NCBI GenBank assembly: GCA_022113835.1
Contig: JAILWY010000022.1
Location: 5,704,001 to 5,768,000 of the forward strand
Length of the DNA stretch: 64,000 nt
Reading direction: 5' to 3'
Source: Atopsyche davidsoni
Taxonomy: Eukaryota > Arthropoda > Insecta > Trichoptera > Hydrobiosidae
The notes beneath the pieces are model-generated. The model did no database searches. It had not been told where the DNA came from and saw only the letters and a program-made list of their open reading frames with translations. Of this stretch, positions 26,688-38,200 are shown piece by piece (the first letter of the stretch is position 1; each line of letters begins with the position of its first letter). The position numbers were made by a program, and so were the translations under genes.

Positions 26688-27367
26688 CAGAGGCTCCCAA
26701 ACTTTTTGTCCCGTCGACCCTTTATCGGGTTTTCCTGTCTTTCGTAGACCCCCTTGCTAAAAATTTTTGTCCGTTATATCGAGGTTTTACTGTATACCTT
26801 TATAAATACACACAAAATGCAAATACAGTAACATTCACTTAAAAAATCAATACTTTCAATGGGAGGGTTGGGTCTGATGCTTTGATAAGAAAATTTTCAA
26901 TATTTGGTTTCAAATAAGTCGGTATTTAGCTTTAAATCTCCTCGCCCAGTGATTTCCAACCTATTTCTTTTTTTTTGTAAGAAGAATGGCAACCGCACTG
27001 AAACCCCTTTTCCGCGAGGAATGAACATGGTAAAGCTATCAAAAACCGTCTTGCGATAGTCCATAATGCAGGATAAACAGCAGGTATGTCTCTCTGTAGC
27101 CAAAATTGCTGATACCCCTTTCTAAACAGCACCTTCAGTTCTTCATTAGTGCTTATTCCGATCAGTTCTTCTTGCAGTATGACTTCCGATCCTTCAATGT
27201 CACCGTATGGATTGATAATCCACTGTGGTATTTTGATGATGACCTGCTCAAACGTACCACCCTCGTAGACCCCCAATTTAATTTTTCGCCGTAATCGACC
27301 CCTCGCGGGGCGGAATTGACCCCTGGGAGGGGGGGGGGGTCGATATCGACCACTTTGGGAACCTATG
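26688..27367 (-). mobile_element. hAT transposon remnant with transposase C-terminus
   Basis: The 680-bp element is bounded by imperfect terminal repeats CAGAGGCTCCCAAAC and (reverse) CATAGGTTCCCAAAG and by exact 8-bp duplications ATCTAACA (26680-26687 and 27368-27375). Inside, the minus strand from about 27276 to 26897 encodes the C-terminal dimerisation region of a hAT transposase of the Buster/ZBED5-like kind (FWLQRDIPAVYPALW, then in a second frame KKRNRLEITGRGDLKL). The change of frame and loss of the N-terminal part make it inactive. A poly-G run lies at 27330-27339. Confidence 0.9.
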
Positions 27368-27375
27368 ATCTAACA

Positions 27376-27607
27376 GTTTGGCTATTCGTATTTATTGACC
27401 TTGATATTTGCACACTTGGAAAGGGCCGCCCTTGGCCGCGATGGAGCCGCAAGCTGTATGGAATGCGAGCCGCCACTGTGCCCGTAGTACATTCGGCTGA
27501 CGTCACAAATCGTACAAATCACACGTGCATGCAAATCCTCACCAGTGGCGGCGGGTTTTAAAAAAAAAAAAAAAAAATTTGAAAAAAAAAAAAAAAAAAT
27601 TTGAAAA

Positions 27608-27638
<31 letters not shown>

Positions 27639-29442
27639 GTATTTTCACGGTCAAACTTACAAAGTTATATACTAATAAATTAATAAATTATAAATTGCAA
27701 TCAATCACCCAGCACAATAAATCTGAGTCAAATCTATGTTTAAAATTGTCTTTTAGCACTGAATGCATACTTTTGATATAAAAAAAAATGTATAGGTTGT
27801 TGCATATACTGATCAAATGTTAATTTTGAAAAATATATATTTACTTGCAAGGCGGGCGTGGGTGGTTGGATGCGCCGGGCATTTCATTCATTGCTTTTAA
27901 ATTAATATATGGCAACACGCTCATCTCCGTGGACGTTGCAATGAAGTCATCAACGCCTTGAAACTATCCGTCAATAAAATAATCATCGTTTCAAATACGC
28001 ATTAAAAACTCATACAAGAAGCGACTAACGACTCCATTATCAATTGTAAACATTATGACGCGCATTAATATTTAAATTTTATTTTTAATAGTTTCATTGT
28101 TTTTACGTAAGGCCGCATTGACACGGGCATAAATATAAATTTAAAAAAAACGCCCAGTTGTATTCTAGACTACAATATTTATACATTGTACTCGATCAAA
28201 GTCGAGGAAATTTATATAGAATTTTATCGTTTTTCCCGAATTGTCTCACCTGTGCACCCCGCAGGTAATCCAGGTGGATTGATTGAATCCGAATCGGACG
28301 TTGTTATTCTATCCGCGCTTGTCTGTTACGACGCTCGCTGATGTCACTATACAAGTGACCCGAGCGGATCTAGTCGCCGTGCAAATTTATTCCGCAGGCG
28401 TTTTCCCATAATAAGTTTATAGTCCAGCTGGAGCCCTTCCCTGAATATTTTAAATTTACTATAAAAAAAAAACGTCGAAGAACTAAAAACTCAAAGAAGC
28501 TCATCGCCCAAAAAAACCGAGTCATCTAAAATATACGTATTTTTCACTTGAGAATCGATCGACTGATTGTTTTTATCTGTATCAAAAATAATGAATGGTT
28601 TCGTATTATGGATCTTGGGAATCGAGTACGTGCGTGTTGATGATTACTTTAAGTCTATATACTCGTATCATGCATATTTCAGTGACTGTTCTTCGGGACA
28701 TCGCGAGCCCTGAATATAAATTAACAAAACAAAGCCTTGCATCATCATTTCATTTTTATTTTAAATTTACAGCATTGATATTCTTATAGTGTGGCCTATA
28801 AAAAAAGCCATGTTTACGACGTATCCAGTTCTCGCGCAAGCACCGCCGAATACTAAAACAAATCCTAAATAAATAAATGAATTGGCCAATCAAAATGGCT
28901 TTTTATTAATTCCGCAACGTATGCAAAATTTTACAGCCGATTTATTAATCCGTTGTTAAGATTACGCGATGGCGACGTGTGGGTAAACAGCCGATGTTTG
29001 GACGGCTCCAAGATCCTGATGATGGAGAGCATCGCGAGCGTGGCACACTCATAAGGGGTATATATTAAATTTGCTCTGTTTTCTTACGACGTTTCGGTCC
29101 CGGTGCACATTACCGACTCGCGAGTGTATTTACATACAAATCTTGACCGTCTGCGGACTGTCTGCTTATACAGACGACCACATAGATTGGAATGCCACCA
29201 GGTCTCCCACGGTCACCAGGTGCGTCGGCGTACTGTGCGACCTGGAGCGAGGAGTTGAGGACCACGGAGACTATCGCTAGTATGTCGCGACCTCTTCATC
29301 TGCCGATCTCGGTTTATAAAATGTGCCATCAATATAAACCGATGAATTTGATGAAATATACTGGTTACATTTGTGTTGTTGTACGATTGATTGCATCTCA
29401 AGATAAAGGTGGCCTCAATACCGGTACCGAAACGTAAATCTT
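27376..29442. other. Region without supported gene
   Basis: Starts with GC-rich unique sequence, then an A-run satellite (27560-27616: long A tracts separated by TTTG) and an AT tract. The rest is AT-rich. An ACGTTTCGGTCCCGGTGCAC motif lies at 29089, related to the fold-back family. Confidence 0.5.
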
Positions 29443-30130
29443 CTTCATCAAGTGCTTCTTCTCATAGGAGGTTGGCGACCACTGAGTATATACTCATGCT
29501 GAACCGGTGTTCATGGTAGTCGTGTAGTGGGTCCTTCTACACCAGTGGGTCTCAAACTCTTTTGGCCCACGGACCCCCTTTCATAGTCAAAACATGTCTA
29601 CGGACTCTGGGTAAAAAACTACATAAATTCATATTATAGACTAGTTGGTGCAAGTATCGACTCTATTAACCTGCCTGACTCACCGCGATGTCTGTTTTTA
29701 CTTGTATTTTATGCACCTGTCTATATTTATATTTTACTTAAGACGTAAAAATACCTAATAATGTATTCATTGTTATTTATTTTAACTTCCATATTAATAA
29801 AAATGTGTCACAATTTTATTATTTTATATTAAACCTTGCGCGGACCCCCTGACGTTGTTCAGAGACCCCCAAATCGATTTTAATTTTCTAAGGACCCCCT
29901 GAATGATCCCATGGGGTACCATCCGTAGGGACCACTTTGAGAAGCACTGTTCTACACCGAAGTATAAATCCTTTCCTTACAAAGCTATGGCGTTTATATC
30001 TGATACTCCTATTGAAGCAGACTACAGAAACAATAGCAGGGGTCCTCCAGGTACTTCCAAGAGCACATCCATCCACAGTACAGAATGGCAAGCCATGCAT
30101 AAGCAGCAGATAGGGGAGAGCGGGGAGCCA
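29443..30130 (-). mobile_element. LINE 3'-end-like repeat (interrupted by hAT at 29543-29949)
   Basis: Contains AGGAGGTTGGCGACCA and the downstream CAGTGTTCATGGT block, then after the hAT insertion the TACAGAAACAATAGCAGG and AGGGGAGAGCGGGGA blocks also present at 16463-16770. On the minus strand the GGAGGTTGGCGACC block reads VANLL-stop, the usual end of an insect LINE reverse transcriptase frame. Confidence 0.65.
29543..29949. mobile_element. hAT-like MITE nested in a LINE-derived repeat
   Basis: The element has terminal repeats CAGTGGGTCTCAAACT and (reverse) CAGTGCTTCTCAAAGT and exact 8-bp duplications TTCTACAC (29535-29542 and 29950-29957). The interrupted repeat reads CCTTCTACACCG on either side, and the same repeat is uninterrupted at about 16525. 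Internal repeats of the form GACCCCCTGA occur near the right end. No coding capacity. Confidence 0.92.
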
Positions 30131-30169
30131 AAACCTAAGAAGACATTGTTTCTACTTGTTGCTAAATAA

Positions 30170-30750
30170 ATACGAGGGCAGTATCGCAAGAGAGATTTAC
30201 TATCGTGTAGTACATTCTCGTAGACGGCTACTGTTTAAGCGCAATCCGAAGAAGTTTCTGCGTCGTTTCGTGGCCGTCGACGAAACATGGATCCACTGGT
30301 ACACACCAGAGACCAAGGAACAGTCGAAACAGTGGACTTCACCCGGCGAACGTGCTCCGAAGAAAGCGAAGACTGTCCTATAAGAAAGGTGATGGCCACC
30401 GTTTTCTGGGATACACAAGGTGTGATCTACATCGACTTCCTGGAGAAGGGCAAAACGGTCACAAGGCTCTACTATGCCGAATTGCAGAAAAAACGGCCCC
30501 ATAGGCTCACACCTCGAAATCGGTCGAATTACACTACGAACTGCTTCCCAATCCACCGTATTCTCCAAATTTGACCCAGTGCTATTTTTTTGTTTGTTTC
30601 CAAGCTTGAAAAAAGTCACTCGCCGAGCAGAAATTTAAGGAGGAGGTCATCGCCGCCACGGAGGCCCACTTTGCAGATACCGAGAAAACGTATTTTTCAG
30701 ATGGGTCAAAGAAGTGTATCGAGCTGAAAGGAGACTATTTTGAGAAATGA
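30170..30750 (+). pseudogene. Mariner transposase remnant
   Basis: The reading starts inside the transposase and is broken by frameshifts. Recognisable blocks include VDETWIHWYTPETKEQSKQW (first catalytic Asp), SPGERAPKKAKTV, VMATVFWD, then after a gap a decayed YSP..L..C.FFLF block and near the end KTYFSDG and CIELKGDYFEK followed by TGA at 30748-30750. The block that normally holds the second catalytic Asp (HHDNAPAH in relatives) is deleted and the third Asp is lost, so it cannot be active. No 5' inverted terminal repeat is visible. The 3' terminal repeat is also missing: the remnant ends about 11 bases before the acceptor of the first visible Swim-like exon. Confidence 0.88.
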
Positions 30751-30761
30751 ATCTTTTGCAG

Positions 30762-33700
30762 GGGCTGCAGCGGACTGGTCGCGCTGGCGTTGCTGGCTGT
30801 GAGCGTCTCGGGGTACTCCGGCCCCGATCTGCCCCCGGGGCCATACTGCTCCGCCCCCGGGGTGAGGTGCTGCAATGGCCGCGAGGACGGCTGCTCGGCG
30901 CCCATCTTAGGTACGACCCACCCCCATCCCCCACACGCCCCCGCATGCACCCTCCCTTGCCCTCAGACTGAGCGCCAGGGGTGGTAACGATCGAATATGA
31001 CGAATCGAATAACCGCACAAACGAGAGACATCCACGCTTCGATGGTCGAAATACGTCCAGGTGAAAATTCGCCGTACCTGGTTCACACCCAGGTGGAAAT
31101 AAAAGTATAATTTATTTAAGCTTCGCACGCGTAACAAATATCCAAGCATGGAAGTCTCTCGCTTGGGAATAATATTTTTTATTTTATTTCATTTACGGAT
31201 TGAGTGTGGAATTTTACTATTTGGCGTGATTAACGTGACTTACAAGTCAATAAACGCAATATATTTTATTATTATTTTTATCTACATACGCAATTTGAAG
31301 TGAAACTTCTTGGACGGCGTTTTTCTTTTCACACGCTCGTGTCAATAGACTATAAACATCGTGAATCATTAACTGCATTCATTTAAATTATGATCGAGTC
31401 ATTGTATAGTTATTTAAAATGTAAAACATATACAAGTGTTGGAGTACTCTATCTTGATGAGTCAAACACAATATCTGTGTCCCTAAGCATGCAGGTGTCC
31501 CCCTAGCAGCCTACAGTGGCCTGCTGATGACCAGGGGATGGCTTCTGGAACCTCTCAAGCGTGAGAGGTTCCAGCTGTCTCCAAGGAGAGATGTACGAAA
31601 CGCTGCGTGGGAAGAAATGAGAGACCACCTTTGTGAGAATCTAGACTTTTCAGGCTCTTATTTGGGAGTTATTTGTATAAAAACTACACTCTGATCAGAA
31701 AAGGGATCTGTGATGCACAAGCGTGCTAAAGGCTTTATAAACATAAATTCTGACTATAAACCTAAGAAGCAATATTTCTTGCAACCCTTACAACCCTTGT
31801 TTCTTCGTCATCAAGTCCCTCTCCTCATAGGAGGTTGGCGACCATTCACTGAGCATACACTCGTGGTGAGCCAGTGTTCATGGTTTTTCTAAGGGGAAAA
31901 TAGTGTAGTGGGTCCTTTTACAAACCCTACAACATATGGGAAAGATCTCCATGAGGCTTGCCGAGAGTGTCTTGTACATTTGGTAACTATACGAGGATTT
32001 GTCAGACTCGACCGTTGGAGTTTCACTTCGACCCTGACCCTGCCTTGAGTGTGACTTAGAGTGTGACTTGAGCGTGACTAGAGCGTGACTTGAGCGTGAC
32101 TTGAGCGTGCCGCGACTAACCCAGCGGTGCAGCGCGGGGGGACTAATAGTAACTCCTTCAGTGCAATCCACAGGCACGCTGTGCTACTGCGACGAGTTCT
32201 GCGACCAGAACGGCACGCGCGACGACTGCTGCCCCGACTTCCTGACCGTGTGCCGCGGCGAGGAGCCGGAGCTGGAGCCCGTCACCACCGTCACGTGCTA
32301 CCACAAGGGCATCACCATCAGCCAGTTCGAGAAGAAGATCCAGGACAACTGCAACTTCTGGTAAGTAGCAAGCTTTTCTTAAAACATGCTTTCTATTGAT
32401 TACCAATATTGATTGGCCTGGGCACATTGATTCATAGGTAGAGTATGATTGTTAAAAATTCTAGATAAACGGAAGTGATTCGTTAGTACAAGGGTTCGTA
32501 CACCGGTCATGTAAACCAGGAGATGTGGGTTCAAATCCCACACAAATCACGATGATATACACTTCTATATATGAACTAATGTGCCTAATCATATTAGTAA
32601 TAATTTGCTTTCTGTAGAAAATATTGCACCAGAGGCAGTCCGTTACTCGGCGAAATCGCGTCATTTAATTAATTTAATTGTCACTTTATTTTGCTATGTC
32701 GAAAGTTGATTTTTTTTTTACAGAGTATTGAGAAAACTATAAATTATATTCATCCATTTTTTATTATTTAATTAACGTCCATTTTCAGAGTAAAATAAAA
32801 TCTTGAAGATATTGAAAAAATGGATAAAATGACGACTTTTCAAAACCAAAGTTTGTTAAAAAAAAAATTTTTTTTTTATTTTTAAAATAATATATCGCAC
32901 AGGGTTTATATTTAATCTTTTAATTCCAATTAAAAAAAAAGACTTTTAACTGTTAAGGACTCTTGGAAAAGGGACATGACGAATCTCCAAATTCCTAAAC
33001 TTCAATCGGAAAAACACATATGTATCATATTAATAGTAAATTTATAAGAAATAAAAATATATTTTATTCGGAAGAAGGGATGTATCAAACTTTTTGCATT
33101 TAATTTTTTTTGATTGGAGCAGTCGATTTTTCGCAAAAATGATCAAAAAAACTCGATTATGGAACCTAGACCCTTAAATACATTCACAGTGTGTATTAAC
33201 AAATATCTCACTTACAAGCACGAATAGTCAATTGGCTAAAAGACTACGAAAAAATACGTGTTCGTAATCTTCTTGCCGGTTGGCTTTTCGTACTCGTCAT
33301 CGGGATATTAATTTTATTTTACACGGTGTATTGGATGATTCGCTGTTGTGAGAGTAATATTTTTAATTTAATTATACTTGGCTGTGGCACACCGCAATAA
33401 AATGGCCACTGAGCCTTCAGCCAATCAGAAAACGAGGATTTCGAATAGCCTAATATTTTAGCAACTGTAACGGAAACAGATAAGAGAGCCCTTGAAATAT
33501 ATTTCATCGATTAAAATAAAACAATAAACACGTCCCGTATATTTGATTTCTTACCAAATCAATTTCTACCTTTATTCGAATAATTTGTATTCAAAGATTT
33601 TTCTCGTCGTTTCATGAGTGATCGACTACCTAAAAATATATTGTATATAATAAAATGAGTTATGAGAATGTGCAGTGATTTTAAAATTTGCGGATGAAAA

Positions 33701-35177
33701 AAATTGCAGCCTTTTCGAATAGCATCACGAAACCTGAGAAAAGAAACAGGCCAGTTTGGAATTCGTCTGCCAGGACGGGGTCAAACCGGGAATCTCTCGA
33801 TCAAGTCTAACCACCGAGCCAACCGCAATGACAATTCTTCGGAGAATCGTTAGGAGGTCTTCTACCTTAACCTCAAATATAAAATTATGTACTTATTGCC
33901 TCATCCTGTTGTGGTCTGTTAATTATTTTCATAGTTTATTTATATATTATTACGTCTAATTAAAAACCGCGAAAACTGATAATAAGTCATAATGTTGATT
34001 TTTAAATTTTAAATGTATATTTGCAAATTTACACACAGCCTATATAATTGCCCTAAAGATCTTTGCCCCAGTGAAGTTTATTTATTTCTCATTCATCGGG
34101 TGCCTCTCCTCGAAGGAGTTGGCGACCATCTCGCTAAGCATGCATTTACGCTGAATCAGTGTTCATGGTTTTTTAAGGGGAAAATAGTGTAGTATACGTG
34201 GAAGCACAGGGGGAATATAATGGACAAAAAGAAAACATACTTCTTTTGTAAAGCATGTATTGAAAATGTGAAAAAATTAAAATAGATATACGACTGTTGG
34301 CGTCGGCTACCAAGTTTGGTTCTCGCTTTCGAGACACTGGTAAACGTTCAATTTCTTCGATGTGACTTCACGAATTCGTCAATCTACTATAATAATAGCC
34401 ATTGTGTGTGTGTGTGTGTATGTTTCATTTTTTGGTTCTCTATAGAATATCTTAAAAGATACAACGAAGTTTTTCCGCAATTATGTGCCGAATTTCAAGA
34501 CGATAGGATAATATTTTCATTCATAAACTAATTAAATAAAACTATCAAATATGCTTTATGTGCGAATTATATGATTCTGTTGTTCACTGCGAGAATTTCA
34601 AATTTAGAATTTTTACAAAAAAACAAAATATGATGCTTCTAAGAAATTTCCAGTTTATGTCAGCTTGACACAAGTACCAATTTTATTTTTTAGTTGCATT
34701 AGAAATTATTAATCACATCATTAATAACTTAAAATGCCTCCTAAAAAAATAACACCGTCTAAGCACAGCAAACGTAATTAAAAAAGAATAGCACAATTGA
34801 ACGTGATAAAGACTGCATTTAATAAAGAACAGTGCAGTGAAAGTGATTCGTTATTTGTGACACGAAATGTGATATTTCCTAGAATGGCTTTGCTTTCGAA
34901 ATTAATATCCGGTTATTCAAAATATATGTACAAAATGTTTATCTAATTGTCAGCCAAACATATGTTCAAACACTATTGCATCGTTCATCGAATACGTCAT
35001 TTTATGACGGGCTACATTTCTAGTAAATCAATATTGAATACGATCACGTATAAAAAAAAAAACATTCAAATCTTTGTTCGTACTAAATTCCATATATTCC
35101 AATTTTATTGTTTTAAATTATTTATGGCTATATAACACAGTTTTCAACAAACAAGGTCAGATCAACATCGTATATTT

Positions 35178-35208
<31 letters not shown>

Positions 35209-38200
35209 TACCGCCGTGTTCCTGTCCGCGCGTCGGGCCATAGACAAGAAAGCCGAACCCCGCCATAAACAATCAAATGGGCCATAAAAATGATTCATTT
35301 CATTTGTTTCGTGCTTTACGAACAGCTGTCGCCTCGTGGGCTTGCACGTTGATAATTCGACGACTCGAATGATCGGACATTCGGGTATCGACTTACTCGA
35401 AACGAGACCGGAACGCAATACCGCGTAGGCGGCAAAACGCAACTGTCGGTTTCGGCCCCCGTGCTGGGACCATCTTCAGGGGATTTAAAAGCTAGAAATG
35501 TCTGAAGATGGTGCCGGCAGAAGAGGAGATAACGCTTCGAGCAGCTCAACACCCAAGAAATCAAATCACAACAAATCGTTTTTATTTATAGTAATAAATA
35601 CATCTATAGTAAATTGTGAGGTAGAGATTCAACATTTTAGACAGAGAGTACTTGGTGGAATTCATTTGTTTGATAATGCCAACGTGAAAGGTTGGCGAAA
35701 CCGGTCACCAATAAAAATATATGTGTGAAAAAATCACTCAAGTATTTAAGAGGTCTCAAAAATAGATCACATATACAAGGCGATTCAAAATGTGTTACAG
35801 GCCTTTCAGTCGTGTTTTTTTTAAATAATATTTTGAAAATATTCATTAAACTTTTATTTTCATCACAAAACTCATAGTGTTCCCCAAATTCGTTGAGTTT
35901 ATGGTCACCCTTTTATTGTTTTATTACTGTCGGCCTCGGACTGCGGTGTGGCACTCCTTCCGGGTGCCGACAACTGGTCTTTAATTGTATAGATGCAATA
36001 ATATTTTAAATAAAATAAAATACACGAGTGATTGGCAACGTGAAAGGTTGGCGAAACCGGTCACCAATAAAAACTAACATGTGGAGAAATCACTCAAGTA
36101 TTTTATTTAAAATATTAAAATGGAATTCCACCAAGTACTCTCTGTCAAAAATATTGATTATATAAATGTAATAAATAAATATAACAATTAAAAATGGTCA
36201 CCCTAGCATACGAAGAGTTTCTTTGAATTCAAAATTTATCTCGAAATCGCGATGGGTCCTTTTGAACATACTTGAACAAATAAAAAATAGGCCCTAAAAT
36301 TAAATAAAAGATTACGGTTTAGTAATTAGTATTGCTTTTATTAATGCCAGTTAAAATTAACTAACATCACGGTTGTAACATTTAAATTGACGATGGCGGA
36401 TCAAACGGACGGCTATGGTAGATTTGATGTGCGTTAATGGTATCATATGTGGACCACTTTAAAAATGACACCACTTATAACGATACTTCGATCAATCGGT
36501 GAAATGGGGTCTTATTTAATCAGTACCATGCATTTAACTGTTCAGTTTAATCAGCCTTCGGACAGTAACACTTTGATCTGATACTAAAATCATCAATTAG
36601 TTGAGGCAATCACTGTGCAGTTTGATCTGCCTTTCAGAACCTGGGCGCGAATTTCCGCGATCAACAAATCAGGCATTCCGAGATATTTGTATACCGTTCG
36701 CTTTGATTATATCCCTTGTTAAACACCAATTAAGTCTTAAGTGTCGCAAGAGGCGCAAGAAGAAAGAAAAGATTACGCACATTAATAATCATAATTCTCA
36801 ATCCTTTACCGAGAATATTCAATGACTCGTAGTCTTTAATGGACACGTCAGCTCGCTGGTGCTCATTTGACAGTCCGTTTAACGTGTTTAATCAGGATTT
36901 ATAACGAGACCACCTCTGCGGGGAGCCGGAGGAGCGATCCGAATTATATATTAAAACTGCACATAGAGCTTATATATCAGAGACGTAGTTTTGATAAGGT
37001 GATTTGGTTTCTTGGGTGTTGAGCATCTTGAAAGTTTTCAGTCTGACCATCTTCAGGGCTTTTCCTGCTGCTCAAGTACAGGTATGCAGCAAGAGCATCA
37101 ATGAGATCGTATTGCGTACGTCTAGTGGCAAATAGCTCGTTCGGTGAAGGGCCCCTTAGTATTTTCGCCGTTGATGTTATGTTGCTTGTTGATTATGGAT
37201 GTAGATCAAAAGGCTGGCGAAATGTTTGCGTATTCGTTTATTTATATGAATTGGACAAGACAGAATAATACGTGGTTACTGGTCGAGTGCCTGCGTCTCT
37301 CTGTGTGGGGTTGTAGGGTTGTTGTAAAATTAGAAAGTCTCTACCTGCGGTAGGGGCGGAGCTTAACAAGTCAAATAATGTAGCGGTGTATTTGCACTGA
37401 CCGCTACAGTATTTTGAGATGCTTGAAGAGAAAGAGCAGAGAGTATCCTCAACCGTCCTCCGGCACAAGGTGCGGGGGGTTCCACCAGCTCACCGGCCGG
37501 TGGTGATAAGCTGTGATGGATTGCAGTGCGTGGAGATGGCGCCGTCTTTAATTGGGTCGCTGGACAGCATCGTCCGTCGCCGCCACGAGCACACTGCACA
37601 CACCGCGACACAACCGACAGCCGACCAACGAGCCAAGACGATCAATCGATTCAACCGTTATCATATACCCGATCCTTCTTCCGCCATACAGTATATATTT
37701 TTATTTTGTCCTGCAGCGAGTGTCTGAAGGTCAACAACGCGTCGCAGCTGGACTGCTCGGCGGATCCCTGCCTGATCGAGGAGGAGGTCATCAACAACGT
37801 CAACGAAGACCCCGCCTCCACGTGGATCGCCGCCAACTTCACGCCCTTCTGGGGACACAAGCTGGACGAAGGGATCAAGCTCAGGCTGGGTGAGTGTGCT
37901 GTTCAGTAGAACCTTGAGCCTGTTGGCTAAGTAGAAGGAAGATCTTTTCGCAATGGATCGTAGAGCAAAGTTATTCAGTTTAGTTTTAATTTCACTATTA
38001 TAGAATTGTCGTGTGATTCCAGGAACACTGACCCCGCAGCGCTTCGTGCTGAAGATGAACCCGCTCAGGCCCGTGTACGATCCCACCCGCCTGCCGCGTG
38101 CCTTCAACTCCCTGGACACCTGGCCCGATCAGCTCTCCCCCATCCAGGACCAGGGCTGGTGCGGCTCTTCCTGGGCCATCTCAACCGCTGCCGTCGCCAG

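Noticed and set aside
30747..30971. 74-codon frame starting with ATG across the first Swim-like exon
   Set aside because: It is in a different frame from the signal-peptide and Cys-rich coding frame and lacks any family signature.
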